Positions 1-5,318 of a DNA stretch of 5,648 bases are shown here, one piece after another; the first letter of the stretch is position 1, and every line of letters begins with the position of its first letter. The translations under genes were made by a program, and so were the position numbers. The stretch is from NCBI GenBank assembly GCA_031264755.1, contig JAISDO010000013.1:1-5648 (forward strand). The letters run 5' to 3'. The notes beneath the pieces are model-generated. The model searched no databases. It was not told the origin of the DNA and saw nothing but the letters and a program-made list of their open reading frames with translations. The DNA is from Clostridiales bacterium (lineage in GTDB: Bacteria > Bacillota_A > Clostridia > Christensenellales > Pumilibacteraceae).

Positions 1-118
1 TCCATTAGTCCATTAGTCCATTAGTCCATTAGTCCATTAGTCCATTAGTCCATTAGTCCATTAGTCCATTAGTCCATTAGTCCATTAGTCCATTAGTCCA
101 TTAGTCCATTAGTCCATT
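1..118. repeat. Perfect TCCATTAG octamer tandem array
   Basis: Fourteen complete copies of TCCATTAG plus a partial TCCATT, with no mismatch, starting at the first base of the window, so the true array may be longer. The 8-bp unit is not a multiple of three and every frame on both strands meets a stop (TAG on plus, TAA on minus) within 24 bases, so the array cannot encode a continuous protein. On the minus strand the unit reads CTAATGGA and supplies an ATG every 8 bases. Perfect identity is what slipped-strand expansion produces. The location at the window edge also allows a contig-end or assembly effect. Confidence 0.98.
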
Positions 119-359
119 CAGGATAATGTACTTCTCACTTGCTACCTTCGCAAGCTTAGCACCATTATACTATATATTTGTACTGTTGTCTACTATTTTT
201 GACATTTTTTGGTTTTATATATACTTTCTTGACTTCTTGTACACTGTTTTGCCAATTTTGCTCAATACTACTCCCTATATACAATCTTATACTCAACCCT
301 CCAATTGTATATCACAACACCAATCCAGCTCTATTATCAATCCAGATACACAATCTTAT
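119..359. other. Intergenic region without convincing gene
   Basis: This T-rich (plus strand) stretch separates the octamer array from the Smr gene. Plus-strand open frames starting at 126 and 178 would encode hydrophobic peptides. They overlap the 3' end of the Smr gene in antisense, have no Shine-Dalgarno sequence, and look like by-products of T-rich composition. A 9-bp inverted repeat (ATATACAAT at 277-285, ATTGTATAT at 304-312) lies here, but no T-tract follows it in the direction of the Smr gene, so I do not call it a terminator. A 10-bp direct repeat ACAATCTTAT occurs at 281-290 and 350-359. I see no RNA gene. Confidence 0.6.
164..192 (-). promoter_or_regulatory. Leftward sigma-A-type promoter into octamer array
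   Basis: On the minus strand TAGACA (187-192) is followed after exactly 17 bp by TATAAT (164-169). The -10 is a perfect consensus and the -35 matches five of six. The predicted start is near 157, and the transcript would run left through the octamer array and out of the window. No start codon sits at the predicted start, so any gene it serves lies to the left. In an A+T-rich region chance matches are common, which limits confidence. Confidence 0.45.
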
Positions 360-728
360 TTACAATTTGAGTATTACCCAAATAGCACCATGCCCACCAT
401 CTTTGGGTTGGCATATATCTAACTTGACTTGAGAGTTGTTGTCCAACATCTTGCGTAGCTCTTGTCGCAACACACCCTCTCTTGGAGAGTGATTGCCCTT
501 GCCATGTATTAGCTTGAACTTTGGGATACGCTTAGCTATACAGTACACTATCATTTCTTCCAATTTCTTAGTTGCTTGTGCCAATGTGCAACCATGCACA
601 TCTAGTTCCTTAACAATTGGGGATTTTGGCTTGGTATGTACGACAACTTTGGGTTCGGATTTGGTTTTGTCAGTCAATCCACCCATGTATCCTTCTAGCA
701 TTGCTCCAAAATCGTCTTTCATCTCCAT
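360..728 (-). CDS. Smr-domain protein (putative nuclease/nucleic-acid binding)
   Basis: A 122-residue protein with a short N-terminal extension (about 1-38) and one Smr domain (about 40-122). The domain hallmarks are visible: an LDxHG-type motif (L42-D43-V44-H45-G46) and the HGKG motif (H75-G76-K77-G78) followed by N-H-S. Smr domains occur alone, as here, or at the C-terminus of MutS2. Family members bind or cut nucleic acid, and some act on mRNA during ribosome rescue; no particular substrate can be read from this sequence. The gene starts 19 nt after the MBL hydrolase stop, so the two are probably co-transcribed. The ATG at 728 is preceded by AAAGAG at 8-nt spacing. A second ATG two codons later (720-722) is the alternative start. 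No clear terminator follows. Confidence 0.9.
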   Translation of the reverse strand: MEMKDDFGAMLEGYMGGLTDKTKSEPKVVVHTKPKSPIVKELDVHGCTLAQATKKLEEMIVYCIAKRIPKFKLIHGKGNHSPREGVLRQELRKMLDNNSQVKLDICQPKDGGHGAIWVILKL

Positions 729-736
729 ATTAGCAT

Positions 737-742
737 CTCTTT
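737..742 (-). promoter_or_regulatory. Shine-Dalgarno-like site of the Smr gene
   Basis: The minus strand reads AAAGAG, 8 nt before the ATG at 728 and inside the 19-nt gap after the MBL gene. It is a weak match to AAAGGAG. It matters because the upstream genes in this run appear to be leaderless, whereas this internal cistron has a recognisable ribosome site. Confidence 0.45.
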
Positions 743-747
743 ACAAT

Positions 748-1356
748 CTAGTTTTTGCCTGTGTGTATAGGATTGTGTTTGGATTCGTGTGCTATTGTAG
801 TTGTCCTATAGTGCCCCGAATATACTACAATACTAGGATCTAACTCAAATAGCTTGTATAGTGTCTTTTTGATCTTATCAAAGTCCCCACCATATAGATC
901 CGTCCTGCCATAATCTTCAAAAAATAGTGTATCACCCGCAAATAGCTTGTCCTCTATCAAGTAGCACACACTACCCTCAGTGTGTCCCGGTGTGTGGATT
1001 ACTTGTATATTGTACCCAGCTATATCAAGTGTTTGATCCCCTCTAAGCGTCTCATATACTTCACAATTCTCAACTACAAACTCCTTGCGTTCGCCTTCGT
1101 TTTTGTTGGTGGTTAGGCGTTCGGCATCCAACTCGTGTATGTACACTTTGGCTCCCATGCGTTGCAATTGTGCAGCATTGAGCATATGGTCAAAATGTCC
1201 ATGCGTCAACAGCAATGTCCACGGCTTGGGACTCTTGTGCAACACTTTGGTCAAAGCTTGTATATCAGCGCCACAATCAACAATCAAAGTCCCCTTACCA
1301 CCCACAATGATATAAGTATTGCTATCAAATGTACCTACCAGTGTTGTTATTTCCAT
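748..1356 (-). CDS. MBL-fold metallo-hydrolase, glyoxalase II-like
   Basis: A 202-residue metallo-beta-lactamase-fold hydrolase. The metal-binding signature is complete: T51-H52-G53-H54-F55-D56-H57, then H121-T-P-G-H125 with H125 as ligand, A140-G141-D142, and S180-G181-H182. The C-terminal part ends with K-H-N-P, as in glyoxalase II-like proteins, although the usual GHG is GHY here. Length and motif spacing fit the small single-domain bacterial hydrolases that often act on thioesters; the substrate cannot be assigned. I choose ATG 1354-1356, giving M-E-I-T-T-L. A frame extension to a TTG at 1393-1395 is possible but would lie within the promoter, and the predicted transcript begins at 1356. 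The gene follows the nucleotidyltransferase with a 45-nt gap that holds its own promoter. Confidence 0.93.
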   Translation of the reverse strand: MEITTLVGTFDSNTYIIVGGKGTLIVDCGADIQALTKVLHKSPKPWTLLLTHGHFDHMLNAAQLQRMGAKVYIHELDAERLTTNKNEGERKEFVVENCEVYETLRGDQTLDIAGYNIQVIHTPGHTEGSVCYLIEDKLFAGDTLFFEDYGRTDLYGGDFDKIKKTLYKLFELDPSIVVYSGHYRTTTIAHESKHNPIHTGKN

Positions 1357-1362
1357 AATTTT

Positions 1363-1391
1363 ATTATAAATAATATACCTACATCTGTCAA
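1363..1391 (-). promoter_or_regulatory. Consensus promoter giving leaderless MBL mRNA
   Basis: On the minus strand TTGACA (1386-1391) and TATAAT (1363-1368) are separated by exactly 17 bp: both hexamers and the spacing match the housekeeping consensus perfectly. Only six bases (AAAATT) separate the -10 from the ATG at 1356, so the usual start point, seven bases after the -10, is the A of the ATG. There is no Shine-Dalgarno sequence. The promoter sits wholly between the stop of the upstream nucleotidyltransferase and this gene. Confidence 0.85.
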
Positions 1392-1401
1392 ACAAAATAT
1401 T

Positions 1402-2616
1402 TCAATGACTATAGCCATCACACATATCATGCGCTATCAATTGTGCCTGAGTCAACAAATATCGTCTATTGTTAAGACGGGGCTCTTCAACACACAACTG
1501 CAACAACTTGTACAATATATTGCCTATGTAGATAGATGGTATATTGGATTGTACCAAGTCAGTGCCATTGAGCTTCAACTGTCTAACATTGATAGGCACA
1601 TTGTTGTGCTCTATATATAGCAATTGTGCGGCAATCTTGTCCACATTGACATCAATAGCTTGCATAAGTTGTACAACTAGCTTGATTGTCCCAATACACT
1701 CCACACAATATTGCCTACATTGTATGTCTGTCATATTGTCATTGTATGCATCGCATGCTTGTAGTACTGTTAGGACTTGATGCTTGATTGCGTTGCTGTA
1801 TCTAAGATTGTCCAATACATGTGACCGATTAGTACAATAGTACATCAACACTATTAGTCTCACATCAACTGTAGCCTTAGACATAGAGTTGAGCATTGTT
1901 TGAATTGAGATATCAGCAAGACCCGCATCTATATATTGCAAGATATCACAGTCTATCAAGTATTGTAGACCTACACAATGGGCTTGTGGTACACCATACT
2001 TGACGTCAGCTCTTAGCAATCTATCTAGCTCCAACCTTTTGCGTTCCACGCTAATATCATATAGCAAGTACAATTTGGACTTGGCATACATTAGCGTCTC
2101 TCTATCTATGCTGTATCCAGTCTCTGCCGCTATACGCACCATACGCATAATACGCAGCCCATCAACATCAAACACCCTATCATTGACCACCCTCAGCACT
2201 TTGTCTTTGCAATCACTCACACCATTGCACATATCTATTAGCTCGTGACGATGCAAGTCATAATATATTGCATTGCATGCAAAATCCCTTCGCATACAGT
2301 CCATATACATATCCACTCCAAATTGCACTTGACATGGTCTATGATTGCCATTGATATACTCTTCGGATCTAAATGGTGTATACTCATAGACATCACCGTC
2401 TATACATATTGTAGCAGTACCCAAATCTCTCTGTACAATCTTGAGAGTTGCACCTTGTGGCAAAGATAGATCTGTAGACAACTTGTCTCCACATATATCT
2501 ATATCAGTGTTGCCCAATCCGGATATACTGTTGCGGACATACCCGCCCACACAATACATACTACTTGTATTGTGTGACACCAATCTAGCTAGAGAGTCGG
2601 GTATTGTGAGTTTCAT
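1402..2616 (-). CDS. tRNA nucleotidyltransferase / poly(A) polymerase family (class II)
   Basis: A 404-residue class II nucleotidyltransferase. The head contains G24-G25-x-x-R28 and the catalytic D38-x-D40 pair. R109-R110-D111-F112 matches the ribose-recognition RRDF motif. D152-x-x-R155-x-x-R158 fits the nucleotide-template (EDxxR-type) motif, here with V-D in place of the usual E-D. A helical neck and body follow (ERKRLELDRLL near 191-201). No HD domain is evident. The expected role is adding or repairing the CCA end of tRNAs in the cytoplasm; family members that add only A or C or that polyadenylate RNA cannot be excluded by sequence alone. The ATG at 2616 is chosen because a promoter ends six bases before it. 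The gene is divergent from the flippase and is followed by the MBL gene after 45 nt. The C-terminal half is poorly conserved and cannot be interpreted further. Confidence 0.92.
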   Translation of the reverse strand: MKLTIPDSLARLVSHNTSSMYCVGGYVRNSISGLGNTDIDICGDKLSTDLSLPQGATLKIVQRDLGTATICIDGDVYEYTPFRSEEYINGNHRPCQVQFGVDMYMDCMRRDFACNAIYYDLHRHELIDMCNGVSDCKDKVLRVVNDRVFDVDGLRIMRMVRIAAETGYSIDRETLMYAKSKLYLLYDISVERKRLELDRLLRADVKYGVPQAHCVGLQYLIDCDILQYIDAGLADISIQTMLNSMSKATVDVRLIVLMYYCTNRSHVLDNLRYSNAIKHQVLTVLQACDAYNDNMTDIQCRQYCVECIGTIKLVVQLMQAIDVNVDKIAAQLLYIEHNNVPINVRQLKLNGTDLVQSNIPSIYIGNILYKLLQLCVEEPRLNNRRYLLTQAQLIAHDMCDGYSH

Positions 2617-2622
2617 TTCAAT

Positions 2623-2651
2623 ATTGTATCATAAATTGAATGCTTGTACAA
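2623..2651 (-). promoter_or_regulatory. Leaderless promoter of the nucleotidyltransferase
   Basis: On the minus strand a -10 TACAAT (2623-2628) is preceded by TGA, forming an extended -10 (TGNTACAAT). A weak -35 TTGTAC lies at 2646-2651 with a 17-bp spacer. Six bases (ATTGAA) separate the -10 from the ATG at 2616, the same distance as at the MBL gene, so the predicted mRNA starts on the initiation codon. No Shine-Dalgarno sequence is present. Confidence 0.7.
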
Positions 2652-2652
2652 T
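2624..2652 (+). promoter_or_regulatory. Promoter of the flippase gene, overlapping the opposite one
   Basis: TTGTAT (2624-2629), a 17-bp spacer and TACAAT (2647-2652) point right. The expected start is near 2659, leaving about 4 nt before the ATG at 2663, too short for a ribosome-binding site. The elements lie almost base for base on top of the leftward promoter of the nucleotidyltransferase, its -35 on the other's -10 and the reverse. The -35 is weak. Confidence 0.6.
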
Positions 2653-2662
2653 ACTATATCTT

Positions 2663-4201
2663 ATGCGAGCATTGATCAAAGCGGTAATTACCGTATCCTC
2701 ATTTGCAATAATCTCACGAATAATATCATTCTTCTTCAAGATCTTCTTGTCCAATTATCTAGGGGCTAGCAACTTGGGTGTATACCAAGTAGCAACGAGT
2801 ATCTTCTTTGTGTTGGTTGCAGTCACTTGTACAGGATTTCCACTCACTATTAGCAAACAGACTGCTCAGTATCACACACAATTGGATAGAGCTACTGCAC
2901 TACGCAAAGAGAGCAAAGCTGTGACCGCCTGCATAGTGATTAGCATAATATTTAGCCTAATTATGTTTGGGGTATTTGCTATATTTGGGACAAAGATGCG
3001 TCACTTGTTTGCTGACGAGCAGACCATGAATGTATTTTTGTTGATACTACCTGCCTTACTCGCTATAGGATTCATTAGTCCTATACGCAGTGCACTATGG
3101 GGACGCAAACTATACACAACTACAAGCATACTAGAGATTGTGGAGCAATTGTTGCGGATAGGATTGTGCGTCTTGTTTGTACTACTATTAGACTACAACA
3201 ACTTGTATATCACCGCTTGGACTTTCACGGTATCGGCTATACTCACCGCAATAATATGCCTAATCTTCTATTACAAGCAAGGGGGCAGACTAAGCAATCC
3301 ACGCAACCAATTTAGGCCACTGCTAGTTACAGGCATACCTATCACTGCCACAAGGATATCCAATAGTATCGTCTTCATGTTGATATCACTAGCTATACCT
3401 TACTTGTTCGGTCGTATGGGATTGTCAACGACAGAATCCTTGTATATGCTAGGATCTAGTATGGGCATGGCACTACCATTGTTGTTTGTACCCAATACTA
3501 TTGTAGGTAGTCTAGCCTATATTATGATACCTACTCTCAGTCAACTCAATCCAAACAATCCACAGATGTCGCAACAAATCAATGGTGCTATCAAGATAAG
3601 CACACTTGTAGCATGTGCATTTGTGCCTGCATTTTATGTTATGGGACAACACTCTGGGTTGTTCTTGTTCAACAACTTGACTACAGGACAGTTCTTGCAA
3701 TCCAGTGCATGGTTGCTTATCCCTATAGCCCTAGAGAGCATAACATCATCTATGCTCAATGCTCTAGATCTAGAGAGTAGAGGATTCTTCAACTACTGCT
3801 TAGGTAGTGCAATATTATTTGTGGTTATGTTTTGTTTTGCCAACAAGTTCTCGCTGCAGGTCTTCAGTATAGCTTTTGGATTGGCGTTGACTATATCCAC
3901 TATACTAGATATCATATCTATACAACGCAAAACCAAAATCAAACTAACCTTTGTGTATCCTATGACAATATGCTTGGCTATGGTAGTCCCTACAATAGCA
4001 TTTACAAGCAATATATACAATTTTTTGGGAGCTTTGACTGAGAGTAGATTGTTGCAATTTGTTAGACTTGCCACAACTGGCATAAGTAGCGTATGTTTTT
4101 ATATAGGCATAATATATATATTGGACAGTATAGGTGTCAGTACCATTATTGCGACCAAAAAGACTTGCAAAAAACTTGCAAAAAAACCAAAAATAGTTTA
4201 G
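2663..4201 (+). CDS. SpoVB/MurJ-like polysaccharide flippase (MOP superfamily)
   Basis: A 512-residue polytopic membrane protein with roughly 12-14 hydrophobic helices across its whole length. The N-terminal block has the family pattern of an arginine-containing first helix, then N-Y-L-G-A-x-x-L-G-V-Y-Q and G-F-P-L-T-I-S-K. Later blocks (P-I-R-S-A-L-W-G with E-x-x-E-Q-x-x-R, and P-L-L-F-V-P-N-T followed by I-P-T-L-S-Q) also fit SpoVB-like members of the MATE/MOP exporter superfamily. Such proteins flip lipid-linked cell-wall or polysaccharide precursors across the membrane; which one is carried is not evident. The tail is lysine-rich, consistent with a cytoplasmic end. The open frame extends far upstream, antisense to the nucleotidyltransferase, but homology-like sequence and the promoter both support ATG 2663. 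No good terminator follows the stop. Confidence 0.9.
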   Translation: MRALIKAVITVSSFAIISRIISFFFKIFLSNYLGASNLGVYQVATSIFFVLVAVTCTGFPLTISKQTAQYHTQLDRATALRKESKAVTACIVISIIFSLIMFGVFAIFGTKMRHLFADEQTMNVFLLILPALLAIGFISPIRSALWGRKLYTTTSILEIVEQLLRIGLCVLFVLLLDYNNLYITAWTFTVSAILTAIICLIFYYKQGGRLSNPRNQFRPLLVTGIPITATRISNSIVFMLISLAIPYLFGRMGLSTTESLYMLGSSMGMALPLLFVPNTIVGSLAYIMIPTLSQLNPNNPQMSQQINGAIKISTLVACAFVPAFYVMGQHSGLFLFNNLTTGQFLQSSAWLLIPIALESITSSMLNALDLESRGFFNYCLGSAILFVVMFCFANKFSLQVFSIAFGLALTISTILDIISIQRKTKIKLTFVYPMTICLAMVVPTIAFTSNIYNFLGALTESRLLQFVRLATTGISSVCFYIGIIYILDSIGVSTIIATKKTCKKLAKKPKIV

Positions 4202-4334
4202 ACTTAAGCAAGCGGCGAAGGGTACCTAAATAAGTGCTAATTAGAATAATTTTTTGCGGTCAAATTTGGCATGATTGCAACTACAACAACCGCTATTGGC
4301 ACTCTAGAGCATAGTGATTGCCCCCCAAAATACC

Positions 4335-4362
4335 CACTGACACAATATCATATGTATCAGTG
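4335..4362. promoter_or_regulatory. Dyad symmetry, candidate operator
   Basis: A 28-bp inverted repeat: CACTGA (4335-4340) pairs with TCAGTG (4357-4362), then one mismatch, then ACA (4342-4344) pairs with TGT (4353-4355). That gives 9 of 10 matched positions around an AT-rich centre. The half-site spacing suits a dimeric winged-helix protein, and no T-tract follows, so it is not a terminator. It lies 33 bp before the DUF4364 start and may be the site of autoregulation by that protein; this link is inference. Confidence 0.5.
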
Positions 4363-4380
4363 TCCCAAGTCTAAATTATT

Positions 4381-4385
4381 GAAGG
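4381..4385 (+). promoter_or_regulatory. Shine-Dalgarno-like site of the DUF4364 gene
   Basis: GAAGG lies 10 nt upstream of the ATG at 4396. The spacing is slightly long but acceptable. Its presence contrasts with the genes at 1356, 2616 and 2663, where no such site is possible between promoter and start. Confidence 0.5.
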
Positions 4386-4395
4386 CTTTTTACCA

Positions 4396-4920
4396 ATGAA
4401 CAACGACACAACCAACAAACTAATAATACTCTTCATCTTTGAGAAGATGGAAATGCCAATCACAGACAATGCCCTATTAGAATTAGCCACAAGCACCAAT
4501 CAGTGGCTATCTCATTTGGATTGCCAAATCGCTCTAAGCGATCTAGTCAAGACCGAATTTTTGTACAGAACCGAACGAGACAAAAATGTATACTATTCTA
4601 TCACGCCCGAAGGTAGAGAGTGTATATCTCATTTTTACAACAAGCTAGCACCCTCTCTACAACGAGAGATTGCCGACTACATCAAGCACAATCGCATGGA
4701 CGTCCGTCGCAATCAAGAATACTACAGTCATTACTCCAAGAACCCCGATGGCACATTCACTGTACTACTCAAGATAATTGATCCTGTCCAAACTACATTG
4801 GAGATCAAACTCAATGTAGCCAACGAGAAGTTTGCCAAACGAGCATACCAAGTATGGAAAGAACAAGCCGCTCATACTTATTTCTTTTTGTATGAGAAGT
4901 TGCTAGGCGAATTGATATAA
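4396..4920 (+). CDS. DUF4364 family winged-helix protein
   Basis: A 174-residue soluble protein. The N-terminal part (about 1-85) reads as a winged helix-turn-helix: an opening helix (N7-K8-L9 to E16), a recognition-type region around 36-53, and a wing ending in Y66-Y67-S68-I69-T70-P71-E72-G73-R74, a pattern shared with MarR/PadR-type regulators. The C-terminal half has alternating charged and hydrophobic strands and an aromatic helix near the end. I recognise the whole as DUF4364, a family common in Clostridia with no assigned function to my knowledge; a DNA-binding regulatory role is inferred from the fold. It stands alone between the flippase and the convergent membrane-peptide module, with a dyad upstream and a strong terminator downstream, so it is probably monocistronic. 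Confidence 0.82.
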   Translation: MNNDTTNKLIILFIFEKMEMPITDNALLELATSTNQWLSHLDCQIALSDLVKTEFLYRTERDKNVYYSITPEGRECISHFYNKLAPSLQREIADYIKHNRMDVRRNQEYYSHYSKNPDGTFTVLLKIIDPVQTTLEIKLNVANEKFAKRAYQVWKEQAAHTYFFLYEKLLGELI

Positions 4921-5004
4921 TTGCTATACATTGGGCACAACTCAATCCAAACTAGCCCATACTATCAATGCCTCAAGTACAATGTAGTTGTTGGTATAGA
5001 CACA

Positions 5005-5050
5005 ACAACACCCTAGATATATTAGTATCTAGGGTGTTGTACATTTTCTT
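5005..5050 (+). terminator. Hairpin terminator after the DUF4364 gene
   Basis: ACAACACCCTAGATA (5005-5019) and TATCTAGGGTGTTGT (5026-5040) form a perfect 15-bp stem with a six-base loop, followed by ACATTTTCTT. The T-rich tail is on the plus-strand side only, so it should stop transcription coming from the DUF4364 gene. It may also slow transcription arriving from the leftward module. The preceding 84 bases after the DUF4364 stop hold nothing I can identify. Confidence 0.8.
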
Positions 5051-5054
5051 CAGC

Positions 5055-5108
5055 CTACCACAGTACAGGGTGTAAAGTAAATGGTACAAAGTATAGATTG
5101 ACACCCTT
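5055..5108 (-). pseudogene. Orphan C-terminal tail of the peptide gene
   Basis: On the minus strand this stretch reads KGVNLYFVPFTLHPVLW and then TAG, the same 17 residues that end the gene at 5319-5648. Against that copy there is one synonymous change (CTG for CTT, leucine) and a TAG instead of TAA stop. It has no start codon of its own. It lies in the same frame as the 65-residue ORF upstream, separated only by that ORF's TAA and two codons (Ala, Thr). It is either a leftover from a duplication or recombination, or a tail that would be added if the TAA were read through or lost. Confidence 0.75.
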
Positions 5109-5110
5109 AG
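5056..5110. repeat. 55-bp direct repeat, copy 1
   Basis: Runs from TACCACAGTACAGGG to GACACCCTTAG and matches 5320-5374 at 54 of 55 positions; the only difference is C at 5061 against A at 5325. The two copies are offset by 264 bp (88 codons) and flank the 65-residue membrane protein gene. Within the repeat AGGGTGT (5067-5073) and ACACCCT (5101-5107) form a 7-bp inverted repeat. Sequence outside the repeat is unrelated between copies. Confidence 0.97.
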
Positions 5111-5114
5111 TTGC

Positions 5115-5312
5115 TTATGATTTGGCTATTTTATCCATTGACGATATTTTGTGATGCAACCTAAATGTAAAAACAGTATTGATAACAAACATTGCAAAAA
5201 TAGTTGCTTTGTCTATATCCCTATCCAACAATAGTTGAACAAACACATATATCATCAATGCACAACTAATTGCCAACAAAATATAATCGTGAATCTTGTC
5301 TGATTTATTCAT
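5115..5312 (-). CDS. Small two-helix membrane protein, possible immunity protein
   Basis: A 65-residue protein with two probable membrane helices (about 9-29 and 36-51) joined by a short acidic loop (D30-R-D-I-D34), with a polar N-terminus and a charged C-terminal tail containing R51-L-H-H-K55. I do not recognise a named family. The ATG begins 6 nt after the TAA of the upstream peptide gene and there is no strong Shine-Dalgarno sequence, which suggests translational coupling. The position directly after a small hydrophobic secreted-type peptide, the size and the topology fit a bacteriocin or toxin immunity protein, but that is inference from context. It is bracketed by the 55-bp repeats, so recombination between them would delete exactly this gene. 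Confidence 0.65.
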   Translation of the reverse strand: MNKSDKIHDYILLAISCALMIYVFVQLLLDRDIDKATIFAMFVINTVFTFRLHHKISSMDKIAKS

Positions 5313-5318
5313 AGTATT

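Larger units (their letters stand above)
4202..4395. other. Intergenic region before the DUF4364 gene
   Basis: This 194-bp spacer holds no ORF or tRNA that I can recognise. At 4239-4256 a five-pair A/T-only hairpin (AATTA, GAA loop, TAATT) runs into a T-stretch; it may end the flippase transcript but is too weak to call as a terminator. GCGGT (4256-4260) and a downstream ACCGC form a possible long-range stem. A run of six C lies at 4321-4326, and the dyad at 4335-4362 is described separately. I find no convincing -35/-10 pair for the downstream gene. Confidence 0.6.

Noticed and set aside
1..118. CRISPR array.
   Set aside because: The unit is 8 bp with no spacers; it is a simple tandem repeat.
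277..312. 9-bp inverted repeat downstream of the Smr gene as a terminator.
   Set aside because: The stem is almost entirely A/T with an 18-base loop, and no T-tract follows in the leftward direction.
126..432. Two overlapping plus-strand hydrophobic ORFs (98 and 84 residues); the second begins with TTG six bases after TATACT.
   Set aside because: Both run antisense into the 3' end of the Smr gene, lack Shine-Dalgarno sites and are rich in F, L, Y and I as expected from T-rich DNA. The TATACT has no good -35 at 17 bp.
1357..1395. N-terminal extension of the MBL protein from a TTG at 1393-1395.
   Set aside because: The extension covers a perfect promoter and adds residues not typical of the fold, whose first strand fits M-E-I-T-T-L.
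1135..1620. 161-residue plus-strand frame opposite the hydrolase and nucleotidyltransferase genes.
   Set aside because: It is a shadow of two well-supported genes, shows no family motif and spans the promoter between them.
2441..2662. Upstream extension of the flippase frame.
   Set aside because: It is antisense to the nucleotidyltransferase coding region. The first membrane helix and family motifs begin just after ATG 2663, and the promoter supports that start.
3793..4083. 96-residue minus-strand frame within the flippase gene.
   Set aside because: Hydrophobic shadow of a membrane protein gene, with no independent signals.
4202..4395. T-box or other riboswitch before the DUF4364 gene.
   Set aside because: There is an AGGGTACC-like stretch, but the T-box core and a following terminator are missing, and no other riboswitch core was recognised.
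5055..5108. Terminal aromatic residue of the tail (…VLW) as an outer-membrane beta-barrel signal.
   Set aside because: The protein body is a glycine-rich hydrophobic helix rather than beta strands, and the neighbouring genes point to a Gram-positive host.
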